Shown: positions 7,684-15,559, counted from the stretch's first letter. The stretch is 38,502 nucleotides of DNA from Chitinophagaceae bacterium (GCA_947374225.1 CANCAY010000017.1:1-38502); one strand, 5' to 3'. Made by a program: numbers and translations. The notes: generated by a model from the letters alone, not told the origin.

Positions 7684-8529
7684 TTAATTATACTTAGCAC
7701 TTTTTTCTTTTTTCACAAATGGTGTAGTAAAGAAAGTGCTAATTGTTTTATTAAATAGGTCTTTATAATAAATTGGTGTGGAATGTCCTGAATTTGGCAG
7801 AATCCATAAATTTGATTTTTTTATATTTTCTGCAATCTCTAATGTATGCCTAGGCACAATTACATCTTGATCCCCGCCAATTACCAAAGTTGGGCAGTTA
7901 ATTTTTTGAAGTGCTTCATGACTAATATGTGGCTCTCTTATCATTAAACGAAAAAGTTTTAATTCCTTTTTATTATTTGCCGTCTCGGGCAATTTTTCTA
8001 GACGCTCAATATTGTTAACAAAGTCTTGTACCACCCAAGGGTCTAAACTCGAAATTGAGTCAGGTGTTAAATTAGTTCCAGTAATTGCTAGTTTTTTTAC
8101 TTTTTTCGGATACTTTATTGCAAGTAGTAATCCTTCAATACCCCCATCACTCCAACCTATTACATAACAGGAGTCCTTATGTATAGAATCTAACAAGGCA
8201 TTTAAATCATCTGTCATTAAATCATAACTCAAAGAATCACTCAAATCAACAGACTTTCCATGGGAACGATTATCCGCTAGTATTACTTGATAGTGTTTGG
8301 CAAAATAGGGAATTTGATTTTCAAAATTGTTTATCTCGCCGCCATTTCCATGTATAATTAACAAAGGCTCCCCCTTGCCATATATTTCATAATACATTTT
8401 AAACCCTCTATTTTGAATGTATTTACCATGTGCTGGATCATTCCCAAACTTTGGCTTGACTAGTTTAGCAGTTTGAGCGTTCACGTTTAATGTTATAAAA
8501 CCGAGGAGGATAAAAAACAATGCTTTCAT
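7684..8529 (-). CDS. Exported alpha/beta hydrolase
   Basis: A 281-residue alpha/beta hydrolase with a Sec signal (1-19, ending NVNAQ). Visible motifs are the oxyanion segment LLIIHGNGGE (56-65), the nucleophile elbow GWSDGG with S127, the acid in GGDQDVIVP (D222, or D220) and the catalytic His in PNSGHST (H249). The fold covers esterases, lipases, C-C hydrolases and peptidases; nothing here fixes the substrate. It is likely periplasmic. The gene is divergent from the sterol-desaturase operon and the second TGTTCC/GGAACA dyad sits 67 bp upstream of its start, so it may share control with that operon and with the esterase at 11095. Confidence 0.88.
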   Translation of the reverse strand: MKALFFILLGFITLNVNAQTAKLVKPKFGNDPAHGKYIQNRGFKMYYEIYGKGEPLLIIHGNGGEINNFENQIPYFAKHYQVILADNRSHGKSVDLSDSLSYDLMTDDLNALLDSIHKDSCYVIGWSDGGIEGLLLAIKYPKKVKKLAITGTNLTPDSISSLDPWVVQDFVNNIERLEKLPETANNKKELKLFRLMIREPHISHEALQKINCPTLVIGGDQDVIVPRHTLEIAENIKKSNLWILPNSGHSTPIYYKDLFNKTISTFFTTPFVKKEKSAKYN

Positions 8530-8595
8530 TAATTAGATTTTAAGAATCCTTAAATTATACTAAATCGTATTGATTTTGACAGGTTTAGCCTTTAA

Positions 8596-8624
8596 TTTGT
8601 TCCAAAATAGCATAACGGAACAAA
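8596..8624. promoter_or_regulatory. Operator-like dyad, copy 2: TTTGTTCC-N13-GGAACAAA
   Basis: A perfect 8-bp inverted repeat, 13-bp spacer, identical in both arms to the copy at 12071 and sharing the TGTTCC/GGAACA core with 5218. It lies between the divergent hydrolase (start 8529, 67 bp away) and sterol-desaturase-family gene (start 8705, 81 bp away), a position that could control both. Confidence 0.7.
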
Positions 8625-8704
8625 AAATGATTCCTTAACGTAGCATTTGAGTAGCATGGGATATATATTGTATCTTCAAAATCCTTGAATAAAATCCAAT
8701 ATTT

Positions 8705-9502
8705 ATGAAAGAACTATATTCCTATTTGTCAAATATTGATAGCAACCTTTATGCTATTTTAATAATTGCCGGGTGTTTTATACTGGAGCAGGTGTTTTCT
8801 TCTCCACACAAATTCGTTGGACGAGGAAAGCATCTTTTAAATAATATGATATTTTATATCTTAACTGCGATTGTATCTTATATTGTTGCAAAAGGACAAG
8901 TATGGTCAGTGAAACAATTAAACGATCATAGAATAGGCTTGTTTTATCTAATTCAGGTTCCTTACTTAGTAAAATTGATAGCTGGTGTTGCTTTATTGGA
9001 CATGGTCACTTATTGGATTCATCGCTTATCCCATAATTCAACAATATTGTGGTCTTTGCACAGAGTACATCATAGTGATTCACATATGGATTCTTCTAGT
9101 TTTTTCAGATTCCACCCACTAGAACTTTCTTTTGCTATTGGCAATGTTATTGGAGTAGCCATATTTGGCTTAGATATCACTATTTTAATTACTTACTTTT
9201 TAGTGGTAGTCATTTTTATAGTAATTGAGCATGCAAATATAGAAACACCAAGATGGCTTGATTTAACTATTGGTCTTATATTCACCACACCCAATATGCA
9301 TAAAATACATCACCATAAAGAACAGGAATTTACAGACTCCAACTATGCTGATATATTTATTTTATGGGACAGGTTGTTTGGTACATTTAAGTATAAGCCA
9401 GTTAAAGAACTTCAATACGGCTTAGCAGAATTTGATGATCCTCAAAAACAAAAATTTGATTTCCTATTAAAAAGCCCATTTATCAAAATAGAAAAATTAT
9501 AA
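8705..9502 (+). CDS. Sterol desaturase/fatty acid hydroxylase-family membrane protein
   Basis: A 265-residue integral membrane di-iron enzyme. The histidine boxes of the family are present: HRLSH (106-110), HRVHH (119-123), a single H in FRFHPLE (about 136), and HKIHHH (199-204). Hydrophobic spans are near 15-32, 45-63, 88-104 and 145-175, so it is an inner-membrane protein. The family uses a di-iron centre and oxygen to hydroxylate or desaturate lipids. In Bacteroidota members may act on fatty acids, carotenoids or hopanoid-like lipids; the substrate here is not known. The stop is followed after only 3 bp by the first DUF6090 gene, so they form an operon. The dyad at 8596 lies in its promoter region. 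Confidence 0.9.
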   Translation: MKELYSYLSNIDSNLYAILIIAGCFILEQVFSSPHKFVGRGKHLLNNMIFYILTAIVSYIVAKGQVWSVKQLNDHRIGLFYLIQVPYLVKLIAGVALLDMVTYWIHRLSHNSTILWSLHRVHHSDSHMDSSSFFRFHPLELSFAIGNVIGVAIFGLDITILITYFLVVVIFIVIEHANIETPRWLDLTIGLIFTTPNMHKIHHHKEQEFTDSNYADIFILWDRLFGTFKYKPVKELQYGLAEFDDPQKQKFDFLLKSPFIKIEKL

Positions 9503-9505
9503 AAT

Positions 9506-10270
9506 ATGGAAGTACATCACCCACACCACCCAACACATAAAAAGAAAATCACAGAATATTTTTTAGAATTTTTTATGTTATTTTTTGCAGTAACACTAGG
9601 TTTTTTTGCTGAAAATCAAAGAGAACATTTAGTAGAAGGGCACAGGGAGCAGCAATTTATGCAAAGCTTGTATGAGGATATAAAGAAAGACACTTCCATG
9701 TTTAATTCTTTAGAAGAATTTGACTCAATTCAAATAAGCAAAATTGATACGGCTAATAGTATTTTAAAAAACTCCAATTGGAGTGACAGCGCTATAAAGT
9801 TAATTTATCGTGTTAATTTAAAAACCTTAGGTAATATAAGGCTCAATTTAAATGAACGCACTTCGTCTCAATTAAAAAATTCAGGAAGTATGCGCTTAAT
9901 TGAAAATCAAGAAATTAGTAATAAAATTTCTGAGTACTGGGAGTTGTCTGATGTTATCAAAAACTTAGGACTTAATTTAGAAGAACTTAAATTAAGAGCA
10001 AGAGAAAGATCATATTCTATTTTTGATCAAAAATATTATTTAGATGTAAGCAGCGCTTTGGTGAGTGATGATGTAAAATTAATGACTAAAGATGCACTAG
10101 TATTAACAGAGTATTCAAACAGATTGAATCATATTAGAAACTCAATGAAAAATGTGCGTTTACCTTTAATAATTAAATTGAATAAAAAAGCTACAGAGTT
10201 ATTGGTAGAATTAAAAAAAGAATACAACCTTAATGATAACGCAGGAGTGATAGCTGTCTTTGATAAATAA
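9506..10270 (+). CDS. DUF6090-family membrane-anchored protein, paralogue 1
   Basis: A 254-residue DUF6090 protein. It begins MEVHHPHHPTHKKK, a histidine-rich cytosolic tip, then one membrane helix (about 18-34, FLEFFMLFFAVTLGFF) with the conserved AENQREH after it. The rest is mostly helical with coiled-coil character (LSDVIKNLGLNLEELKLRAR region, about 150-170). The first 14 residues are identical to those of the paralogues at 10299 and 12199, while the remainder is strongly diverged. It starts 3 bp after the hydroxylase gene and is therefore in the same operon. Function unknown; the His-rich tip could bind metal or simply be a retained sequence. No enzyme motif seen. Confidence 0.85.
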   Translation: MEVHHPHHPTHKKKITEYFLEFFMLFFAVTLGFFAENQREHLVEGHREQQFMQSLYEDIKKDTSMFNSLEEFDSIQISKIDTANSILKNSNWSDSAIKLIYRVNLKTLGNIRLNLNERTSSQLKNSGSMRLIENQEISNKISEYWELSDVIKNLGLNLEELKLRARERSYSIFDQKYYLDVSSALVSDDVKLMTKDALVLTEYSNRLNHIRNSMKNVRLPLIIKLNKKATELLVELKKEYNLNDNAGVIAVFDK

Positions 10271-10298
10271 CTATTAAATTTTAAAAGCAAAATAAATA

Positions 10299-11027
10299 AT
10301 GGAAGTACACCACCCCCACCACCCAACACATAAAAAGAAATGGTCTGAATACATAATTGAATTTGTAATGCTATTTACAGCTGTTACGCTAGGATTCTTT
10401 GCAGAAAATATTAGAGAAGGTATTGCAGAGAAACATAAAAAGCAAGAATTACTAGTTGCTGTTGCAGAGGATTTCAAAAAAGATATTAATCAATTAGACT
10501 TTCATAAAAATTTCGATTTAGATAAAATTAAAATTTGTGACAGTATTGATGACATTATTGATTTAGACCCAAATAAAGTTGATCAGCAATTATATTACCG
10601 CTTAATCAATAACTTCTATACGACTTGGAAGTTTAATTCTAACAATAGAAGCAGAATTGAATCAGAATCTAAAGGTTATTTCTCTGACAAAGAAAATGCA
10701 GAATTAGCCACTTACATTTCAAAATACACTTTCCATCTTACGGACTTTATAGACAATACTGTTGGCGAGCAAGCTACTAATGCAAATTTCTATACTGATA
10801 TGAAACGTTTTGTAACAGATAGTTTAGAAAGATATGCTGACAGATATCCTAGAGTCAACATACCGAGTAAAATTGGCATCAAGGAAATGGGTAAGGAAGC
10901 AAAAGTGGATTTAAAGTTTTATCTTAATGGAACTAGGGCCTACAATGATATTGCCTTGTATAATATTGACTCCCTTCAATTTTATGCAAAAAAAGCCATC
11001 GAGTATATTAATAGAGAATATAAATAA
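10299..11027 (+). CDS. DUF6090-family membrane-anchored protein, paralogue 2
   Basis: A 242-residue paralogue, 28 bp after the previous gene and probably the third gene of the hydroxylase operon. It has the same start (MEVHHPHHPTHKKKWSEY), one membrane helix at about 20-36 (EFVMLFTAVTLGFFAEN), then IREGIAEKHKKQE and a helical region ending YNIDSLQFYAKKAIEYIN. That last block is shared with paralogue 3 (NIDSLEFYAKKAISILN), so paralogues 2 and 3 are closer to each other than to paralogue 1. DUF6090 has no known function. It converges with the esterase gene at 11095. Confidence 0.85.
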   Translation: MEVHHPHHPTHKKKWSEYIIEFVMLFTAVTLGFFAENIREGIAEKHKKQELLVAVAEDFKKDINQLDFHKNFDLDKIKICDSIDDIIDLDPNKVDQQLYYRLINNFYTTWKFNSNNRSRIESESKGYFSDKENAELATYISKYTFHLTDFIDNTVGEQATNANFYTDMKRFVTDSLERYADRYPRVNIPSKIGIKEMGKEAKVDLKFYLNGTRAYNDIALYNIDSLQFYAKKAIEYINREYK

Positions 11028-11094
11028 ACTTCTGAATCAATCTTTTTTCTAGAGAAGGAGCAAGTTTTCAATATCATTTTAAGACTAAGTTCTA

Positions 11095-12000
11095 TTACTT
11101 GTCAGCCTTATGTCCTTTACCTATTGAACGGTCTACAGGTAATCCATATAGTGAGTACAATGTTCTGCTAGACATAATTGCCATCACAGAAACATGACTT
11201 TCGTCCGGAAATATAATTGATTCAATTTTTAAACCTTTGTATTTTCTACTTTTTAAAGCATTCGCTAAATTATTAGCTCTTTTCTCAAATAAGTTTTTCC
11301 CTTCCAATCCAGCTGCAGATATAAATACTTTTCCTTTCAATACCTTTTTAGATTCAAAAAACTGACGCTCTAGTTTCAAAGTTTCGTCATCATTAACAAA
11401 TAGTGGTGCACTATTTATTCCAAAACGTGTGAAATAGCCGTTGTCTTTAAACATCACATGGCTTGTAAACAAACCGCTTAATGAGTGTCCAGTAAGACCT
11501 CTGTCCTCATTGGTATTATAATGGGATTCTATAAAGGGAATCACTTCTTTCTTAATTGCATTATAGTATAAAGTTCCGTCACCCGAATGTAATTTAACTG
11601 GCGCACCACGTAATAAATTGGCTACTTGAAATGAGTCTTCATAAGGAACATTGTCAAAATTTAATATTGGGTATCTTGAAATAACCCATTCTGGCAAGCT
11701 CATTCTGTCGTCCCCAATGCCTACTATAATAACTGGTTCTGTTTCACCTGCCATCATCTTATGTAGTTCATGCATTATTGGAAAGGAGTAAAATGCGTCT
11801 AAAACATACAAAACAGGGTATTTTTTATCAGATTTGGGGTCGTATCCTTGTGGAACAGACACCGAAAATCGGATATCGCTATTTATAAAATTTGAATGAA
11901 TGTCATAGGTTTCAGCACCAAATAAGGTAGCCGGCTTAGCTGTTTGTGCAGAAGCAATTTGAACACATAAGATGAATAAAATGGACATTAAAAACTTCAT
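11095..12000 (-). CDS. Exported esterase-D-type alpha/beta hydrolase
   Basis: A 301-residue putative esterase (PF00756 type) with a Sec signal (1-19, ending ASAQ). Family marks are VSVPQGYDPKSDKKYPVLYV (47-66), IVGIGDD (92-98), the elbow LTGHSLSGLF with nucleophile S173, and the catalytic His near the C-terminus in PDESHVS. The family includes enterochelin esterases, S-formylglutathione hydrolase and xylan or feruloyl esterases; a siderophore or polymer-ester substrate is possible but unproven. It is inserted between DUF6090 genes, opposite in strand. The third TGTTCC/GGAACA dyad lies 71 bp upstream, nearly the same distance as for the other divergent hydrolase (67 bp), which suggests shared regulation. 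Confidence 0.88.
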   Translation of the reverse strand: MKFLMSILFILCVQIASAQTAKPATLFGAETYDIHSNFINSDIRFSVSVPQGYDPKSDKKYPVLYVLDAFYSFPIMHELHKMMAGETEPVIIVGIGDDRMSLPEWVISRYPILNFDNVPYEDSFQVANLLRGAPVKLHSGDGTLYYNAIKKEVIPFIESHYNTNEDRGLTGHSLSGLFTSHVMFKDNGYFTRFGINSAPLFVNDDETLKLERQFFESKKVLKGKVFISAAGLEGKNLFEKRANNLANALKSRKYKGLKIESIIFPDESHVSVMAIMSSRTLYSLYGLPVDRSIGKGHKADK

Positions 12001-12070
12001 ATATAACTATTTTAGTATAATTATGCAATATATTATATCTACAGAAAATGAAACTATAAGAAGCGAACAA

Positions 12071-12099
12071 TTTGTTCCAAAAAACGAATAAGGAACAAA
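12071..12099. promoter_or_regulatory. Operator-like dyad, copy 3: TTTGTTCC-N13-GGAACAAA
   Basis: A perfect 8-bp inverted repeat with 13-bp spacer; both arms match copy 2 exactly while the spacers differ, which argues for a constrained protein-binding site rather than recent duplication. It lies between the esterase (start 12000) and the third DUF6090 gene (start 12199). Confidence 0.7.
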
Positions 12100-12198
12100 A
12101 AATATATAGAAAAAAGGTGATTTCATTAATAGTAGGGTTTAACTTCAAGTTTCACATTTCAAAATAGGAAAAATTAATACTTAAATTCTTAATAGTAA

Positions 12199-12930
12199 AT
12201 GGAAGTACATCACCCACACCACCCTACCCATAAAAAAAAGTGGTCGGAATATATTATTGAATTTGTCATGTTATTTGCCGCTGTAACACTAGGATTCTTT
12301 GCTGAAAACATTAGAGAAGGAATAGCTGAGAAACATAAAAAGCAAGAAACACTTGATGCAGTGGCTGTTGATTTTGAAAAAGACCTAAAAGGATTAGCTT
12401 TTCATAAAAGCTTTAATTTGGATAGAATAAAAATTTGCGATAGTCTCTTTGACTTGGTAAAATTACCTTCTAAAAAAATTGAGCAAAGTTTATATTATAG
12501 GCTGATTGGCGTTATGCCAAATACCTTCCCATTCTCTTCAAATAGTAAAAGCAGGCATGAAGCAGAAACAAAAGGATACTTTACTAATGTTGGCGATGAA
12601 GAACTGGCAACTAGTATTATAGAATATGAATTTTGGCTAAATGATTTAAATGAGTTGTTTCATACGGATGTTACTACATTATCTAGTTTTATTGATAATA
12701 AGGAAATAAATTATGTAAACCCTATTTTATATAAAATTACAGCAAGAAGGCCGATGGTTAATTTACCCTATAAAATAGGTATAGCAAAAATAGCAGATAG
12801 AGATGTTAAGGATTTACAAGTGCTATTAGCTAATAAACTTACATTGTTGGACATTTGTAATTCGAATATCGACTCTCTTGAATTTTACGCTAAGAAAGCA
12901 ATTAGCATTTTGAATAAAAAGCAAAATTAA
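12199..12930 (+). CDS. DUF6090-family membrane-anchored protein, paralogue 3
   Basis: A 243-residue paralogue of the genes at 9506 and 10299, again starting MEVHHPHHPTHKKKWSEY with one membrane helix (about 20-36) and IREGIAEKHKKQE after it. The middle is diverged, and the C-terminal block NIDSLEFYAKKAIS matches paralogue 2. It leads a separate unit: the Tat-exported protein starts 5 bp after its stop. The upstream 200-bp region holds operator-like dyad copy 3. Function unknown. Confidence 0.85.
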   Translation: MEVHHPHHPTHKKKWSEYIIEFVMLFAAVTLGFFAENIREGIAEKHKKQETLDAVAVDFEKDLKGLAFHKSFNLDRIKICDSLFDLVKLPSKKIEQSLYYRLIGVMPNTFPFSSNSKSRHEAETKGYFTNVGDEELATSIIEYEFWLNDLNELFHTDVTTLSSFIDNKEINYVNPILYKITARRPMVNLPYKIGIAKIADRDVKDLQVLLANKLTLLDICNSNIDSLEFYAKKAISILNKKQN

Positions 12931-12935
12931 TTTTT

Positions 12936-13613
12936 ATGAACCAAGAAATTTCAAATACTCGAAGAAATTTTATCAATGCTATGGCAATGGGTATTACAGC
13001 AAGTAGTTTGTCTATTTTGACTAATCCAGCCTATGCTAACGACTCAAGATTTATTCCGGTTCCGTTAGACGAAGCGGATGCTTGGTTTAAAAAAATAAAA
13101 GGAAAGCATCGTATTGTATATGATGGAGCTGCTCCAAACAAGGGTTTGCCAATAATTTGGAATTGGGCCTATTATGCCAGCAATAATCAAACGGGTAGCA
13201 AAGACAATGAAATAACAGCAATGACTGTATTAAGACATGGTGCTATAGGTTTGGCTTATGATAATTTTATCTGGGACAAATATCAACTTGGTAACTTATT
13301 TGGTATTAATGATACAATGACTCAAAAACCAAGTTTAAGAAACCTTTATTATGAACCAGCAACTGGAGATTTTCCACTACCTAATATTGATGGTATAAAA
13401 AAATTACAACAGAGAGGTGCCCTTTTTTGTGTTTGCGACCTTGCAACTAAAAAAATGACAGGTGATATAGCTAAAAAAAATAATCTTGAACCTGCTGAAG
13501 TATATACCGAATGGATTCATCACCTACTTCCAGGAATTCAATTGGTTCCTTCTGGTGTTTGGGCACTAGGTAGAGCACAAGAGCATGGCTGTGGTTATAT
13601 ATACGCTGGTTGA
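12936..13613 (+). CDS. Tat-exported protein of unknown function (DsrE-like?)
   Basis: A 225-residue protein with a full Tat signal: NTRRNFINAM (7-16), hydrophobic stretch, and a cleavage region near NPAYAN (29-34). Mature part: DAWFKKIKGKHRIVYDGAAP (48-67), TAMTVLRHGAIGLAYDN (94-110), and GALFCVCDLATKKMTGDI (about 156-173), ending LVPSGVWALGRAQEHGCGYI. The pattern of short beta strands each followed by a helix, ending in a 'VPSGVxALxxAQExG' block, recalls DsrE/YchN-like folds, and Bacteroidota homologues are often labelled only as Tat proteins. Cys at 160 and 162 (CVC) and near the end (GCGY) might be functional. It is 5 bp after the third DUF6090 gene, so the two are co-transcribed. Function not known. 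Confidence 0.7.
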   Translation: MNQEISNTRRNFINAMAMGITASSLSILTNPAYANDSRFIPVPLDEADAWFKKIKGKHRIVYDGAAPNKGLPIIWNWAYYASNNQTGSKDNEITAMTVLRHGAIGLAYDNFIWDKYQLGNLFGINDTMTQKPSLRNLYYEPATGDFPLPNIDGIKKLQQRGALFCVCDLATKKMTGDIAKKNNLEPAEVYTEWIHHLLPGIQLVPSGVWALGRAQEHGCGYIYAG

Positions 13614-13653
13614 TTAGATGCATTTTCTTAATTTCAATTATAATATTTAGTCT

Positions 13654-14622
13654 ATGGATAAGTGTACTTTTATTAAGTCTAATTTTCTTTTAATACTAAT
13701 TTCCCTTTGTTTTACATTTCAAAATTGTTACGCTTCAGTTCCAATAATTAAAGAAGGCTTTATCAATGTAAAAGGAGGAAAAGTTTGGTATAGAATTAAT
13801 GGCACTGGCAACAAAACGCCTTTATTGCTTTTGCATGGCGGGCCTGGCTCTTCCAGTTTTAACTTAGACGGACTGGCTGACTTAGGCAATGACCGCCCTA
13901 TTATATTTATTGACCAATTAGGTTGTGGAAGGTCAACTAGAATTACCGACACTTCATTAATGACCATTCAGCAATATGTGGAACAATTGGAACAAATTAG
14001 AAAGGCTTTACATTTAAACCAGTTCTATTTATATGGTCATTCATGGGGAACCATGCTGGGTATTGACTATTACCTTAAATACCCTAAAGCAATAAAAGCT
14101 ATTATATTTAGCAGCCCTTGTTTTAGCACCAAAGCCTGGACCAATGACGCTGATACTTTAATTGCAACTTTGCCAGCGGATATTCAAATAGCAATTAGAG
14201 TGAATGAGAAAAATAAAACATACAGCAACGAATCGTACCAAAAAGCAGTTACATTATATTATAAAAATTTCGTGAAAAGATCTGAGGTTGCTAAATCAAG
14301 ATCAGACTCGGCTAGCAAATTTTTTGGAGCCAATGTGTACGAGTTCATGTGGGGACCTAGTGAATTTACCGCAACAGGCAATTTGCTTAAATATGATAGA
14401 CTAAAAGAATTGTCTAGCATTAAAGTACCTACATTGTTAATGGCTGGCGAATATGACGAAGCAAGGCCTAGCACTGTTAAGTATTTTCAAAGCTTAATAC
14501 CTAATTCGGAATTTAAAATGATTCCAAATGCGGGTCATGCTACCATTATAGACAATAAGAATGAAACCAATCAAACAATTAGAACCTTCTTGTTAAAGGT
14601 AGATACACTATATAAAAAATAA
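13654..14622 (+). CDS. Proline iminopeptidase-like (S33) alpha/beta hydrolase, exported
   Basis: A 322-residue peptidase S33-family hydrolase. A hydrophobic N-terminus (10-27) acts as a signal or anchor; C19 and C25 do not form a clear lipobox. The hallmark HGGPGSS (61-67), the strand-turn FIDQLGCGRS (85-94) and the elbow GHSWGTMLG with nucleophile S130 are typical of prolyl aminopeptidase and its relatives. The acid is in MAGEYDEARPS and the catalytic His in PNAGHATI near residue 300. It cleaves N-terminal proline from peptides or acts on related amides and esters; the export signal points to a periplasmic peptide-processing job. It follows the Tat protein by 40 bp and may be in the same transcript. 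Confidence 0.88.
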   Translation: MDKCTFIKSNFLLILISLCFTFQNCYASVPIIKEGFINVKGGKVWYRINGTGNKTPLLLLHGGPGSSSFNLDGLADLGNDRPIIFIDQLGCGRSTRITDTSLMTIQQYVEQLEQIRKALHLNQFYLYGHSWGTMLGIDYYLKYPKAIKAIIFSSPCFSTKAWTNDADTLIATLPADIQIAIRVNEKNKTYSNESYQKAVTLYYKNFVKRSEVAKSRSDSASKFFGANVYEFMWGPSEFTATGNLLKYDRLKELSSIKVPTLLMAGEYDEARPSTVKYFQSLIPNSEFKMIPNAGHATIIDNKNETNQTIRTFLLKVDTLYKK

Positions 14623-14670
14623 TAAAGTTGTAGAATATAATAAGTGAATATTATAATGCTCACAATAATT

Positions 14671-14703
14671 AAAAAAACAGGGCAGCCTCTTACGAAACCG
14701 CCC
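14671..14703 (-). terminator. Rho-independent terminator with GUAA tetraloop (minus strand)
   Basis: On the minus strand GGGCGGTTTC-GTAA-GAGGCTGCCC folds as a 10-bp stem with three G-U pairs closed by a GNRA-type loop and is followed by a run of seven T. It would end transcripts of the small ORF at 14757 and of the SYLF gene. Confidence 0.75.
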
Positions 14704-14756
14704 CGAACCAATTTCTACAGCTATTTACCTTTTGCAGTTTTTAATCTGTAGTAATT

Positions 14757-14927
14757 TTATTTAAATCGTCCTAAATTTTGCAAATTTGGTAGCGGTAAGA
14801 CTGCCTCACGATTGCCAAGTTTCTTGCCTTTTAAAACAATTATGTCTTGGTATCTTTCTGCAAATTGTTGTCCGATTAATCTGAAGTAAAAGTACAACAG
14901 CAATACACCTGTTCCAATGACGGCCAT
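14757..14927 (-). CDS. Small single-pass membrane protein, unknown
   Basis: A 56-residue ORF on the minus strand, MAVIGTGVLLLYFYFRLIGQ onward, then a hydrophilic, basic region (ERYQDIIVLKGKKLGNREAV) and a short tail ending NLGRFK. Residues 3-18 form one membrane helix. It is 51 bp downstream of the SYLF gene on the same strand, and a good minus-strand terminator lies 53 bp after its stop, so it fits as the last gene of a two-gene transcript. I recognise no family. It could also be the remnant of a longer gene, but no in-frame continuation exists upstream, where a stop occurs within eight codons of the ATG. Confidence 0.5.
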   Translation of the reverse strand: MAVIGTGVLLLYFYFRLIGQQFAERYQDIIVLKGKKLGNREAVLPLPNLQNLGRFK

Positions 14928-14978
14928 AAGAAATCTAAATGATTGTGGGCGCTAGTTTTATTGATTTACATCAAAAAA

Positions 14979-15530
14979 CTAAAAATGACGATATGTGAAT
15001 TTTTGTCCACCAACAGACGCTTCATACATAAGGCCTCCTTTAGGTTGTGTGAAAATCATTACACCATTGCTATATTTTACACTTGCAGAAGCACCTTCTG
15101 CCACCACTACAGCGGAAGCTTGAGCTGAAAATTCAATTTTGTTTTCTTTGAAATTATTCAGAACCGATTCGTTTTCAAAAAATATAACTTCCCTATATGC
15201 TTGACCGCCGGCTTGAAACCCTATTGTAACCTGTGTCATTCTTGCACTACCAATTATTGCACCTCGCTGGTAAACTATCCCATTGCCCATTGCGCCACCA
15301 ATCCCAAAACCACCTTTACCTATATTAGGGAAAATAACATACGCATATGCGGAACCGAATAAATTTCTCATTAAAGCATCTGTTCTTATAAATTCAGATT
15401 GAGCCTCTTTGCTGTCCTCGATTAATCTCTTATCCCTTTGTGTGTTTTGGTGATAGGTGAAATTTGTCATTGCATACACTGTCAATGAAGCTAAAATAGC
15501 AACCACCAAAAATTTATATACCAATTTCAT
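14979..15530 (-). CDS. SYLF-domain (Ysc84-type) lipid-binding protein
   Basis: A 183-residue exported SYLF-domain protein. An N-terminal hydrophobic stretch (5-20) serves as signal or anchor. The domain is clear: LFGSAYAYVIFPNIGKGGFG (57-76), GIGGAMGNGIVYQRGAIIGS (76-95), IGFQAGGQAYREVIFFEN (103-120), FSAQASAVVVAEGASASV and PKGGLMYEASVGGQKFTY. SYLF domains bind phosphoinositides in eukaryotes; the bacterial role is unknown but likely at the envelope, with lipids. The gene is alone or leads a unit with the small ORF at 14757. A TAnnTTTG-like box (TAGCTTTG) lies just upstream. Confidence 0.88.
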   Translation of the reverse strand: MKLVYKFLVVAILASLTVYAMTNFTYHQNTQRDKRLIEDSKEAQSEFIRTDALMRNLFGSAYAYVIFPNIGKGGFGIGGAMGNGIVYQRGAIIGSARMTQVTIGFQAGGQAYREVIFFENESVLNNFKENKIEFSAQASAVVVAEGASASVKYSNGVMIFTQPKGGLMYEASVGGQKFTYRHF

Positions 15531-15551
15531 TTTATACTAGTTTGACTAATA

Positions 15552-15559
15552 CAAAGCTA
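15552..15559 (-). promoter_or_regulatory. Candidate Bacteroidota -7 box (TAGCTTTG) for the SYLF gene
   Basis: On the minus strand TAGCTTTG matches TAnnTTTG and lies 22 bp before the SYLF start. No matching TTG -33 element is seen at the usual distance, so the call is weak. Confidence 0.25.

Noticed and set aside
8651..8659. TAGCATTTG upstream of the hydroxylase as a -7 box
   Set aside because: It has three bases instead of two between TA and TTTG, and no -33 partner is visible.
10129..10477. Minus-strand ORFs across the DUF6090 junction
   Set aside because: They are antisense to the repeated MEVHHPHHP coding start and adjoining coding DNA.
14626..14665. ATAATA/TATTAT hairpin after the S33 peptidase
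   Set aside because: Pure A-T stem without a T run; not convincing as a terminator.
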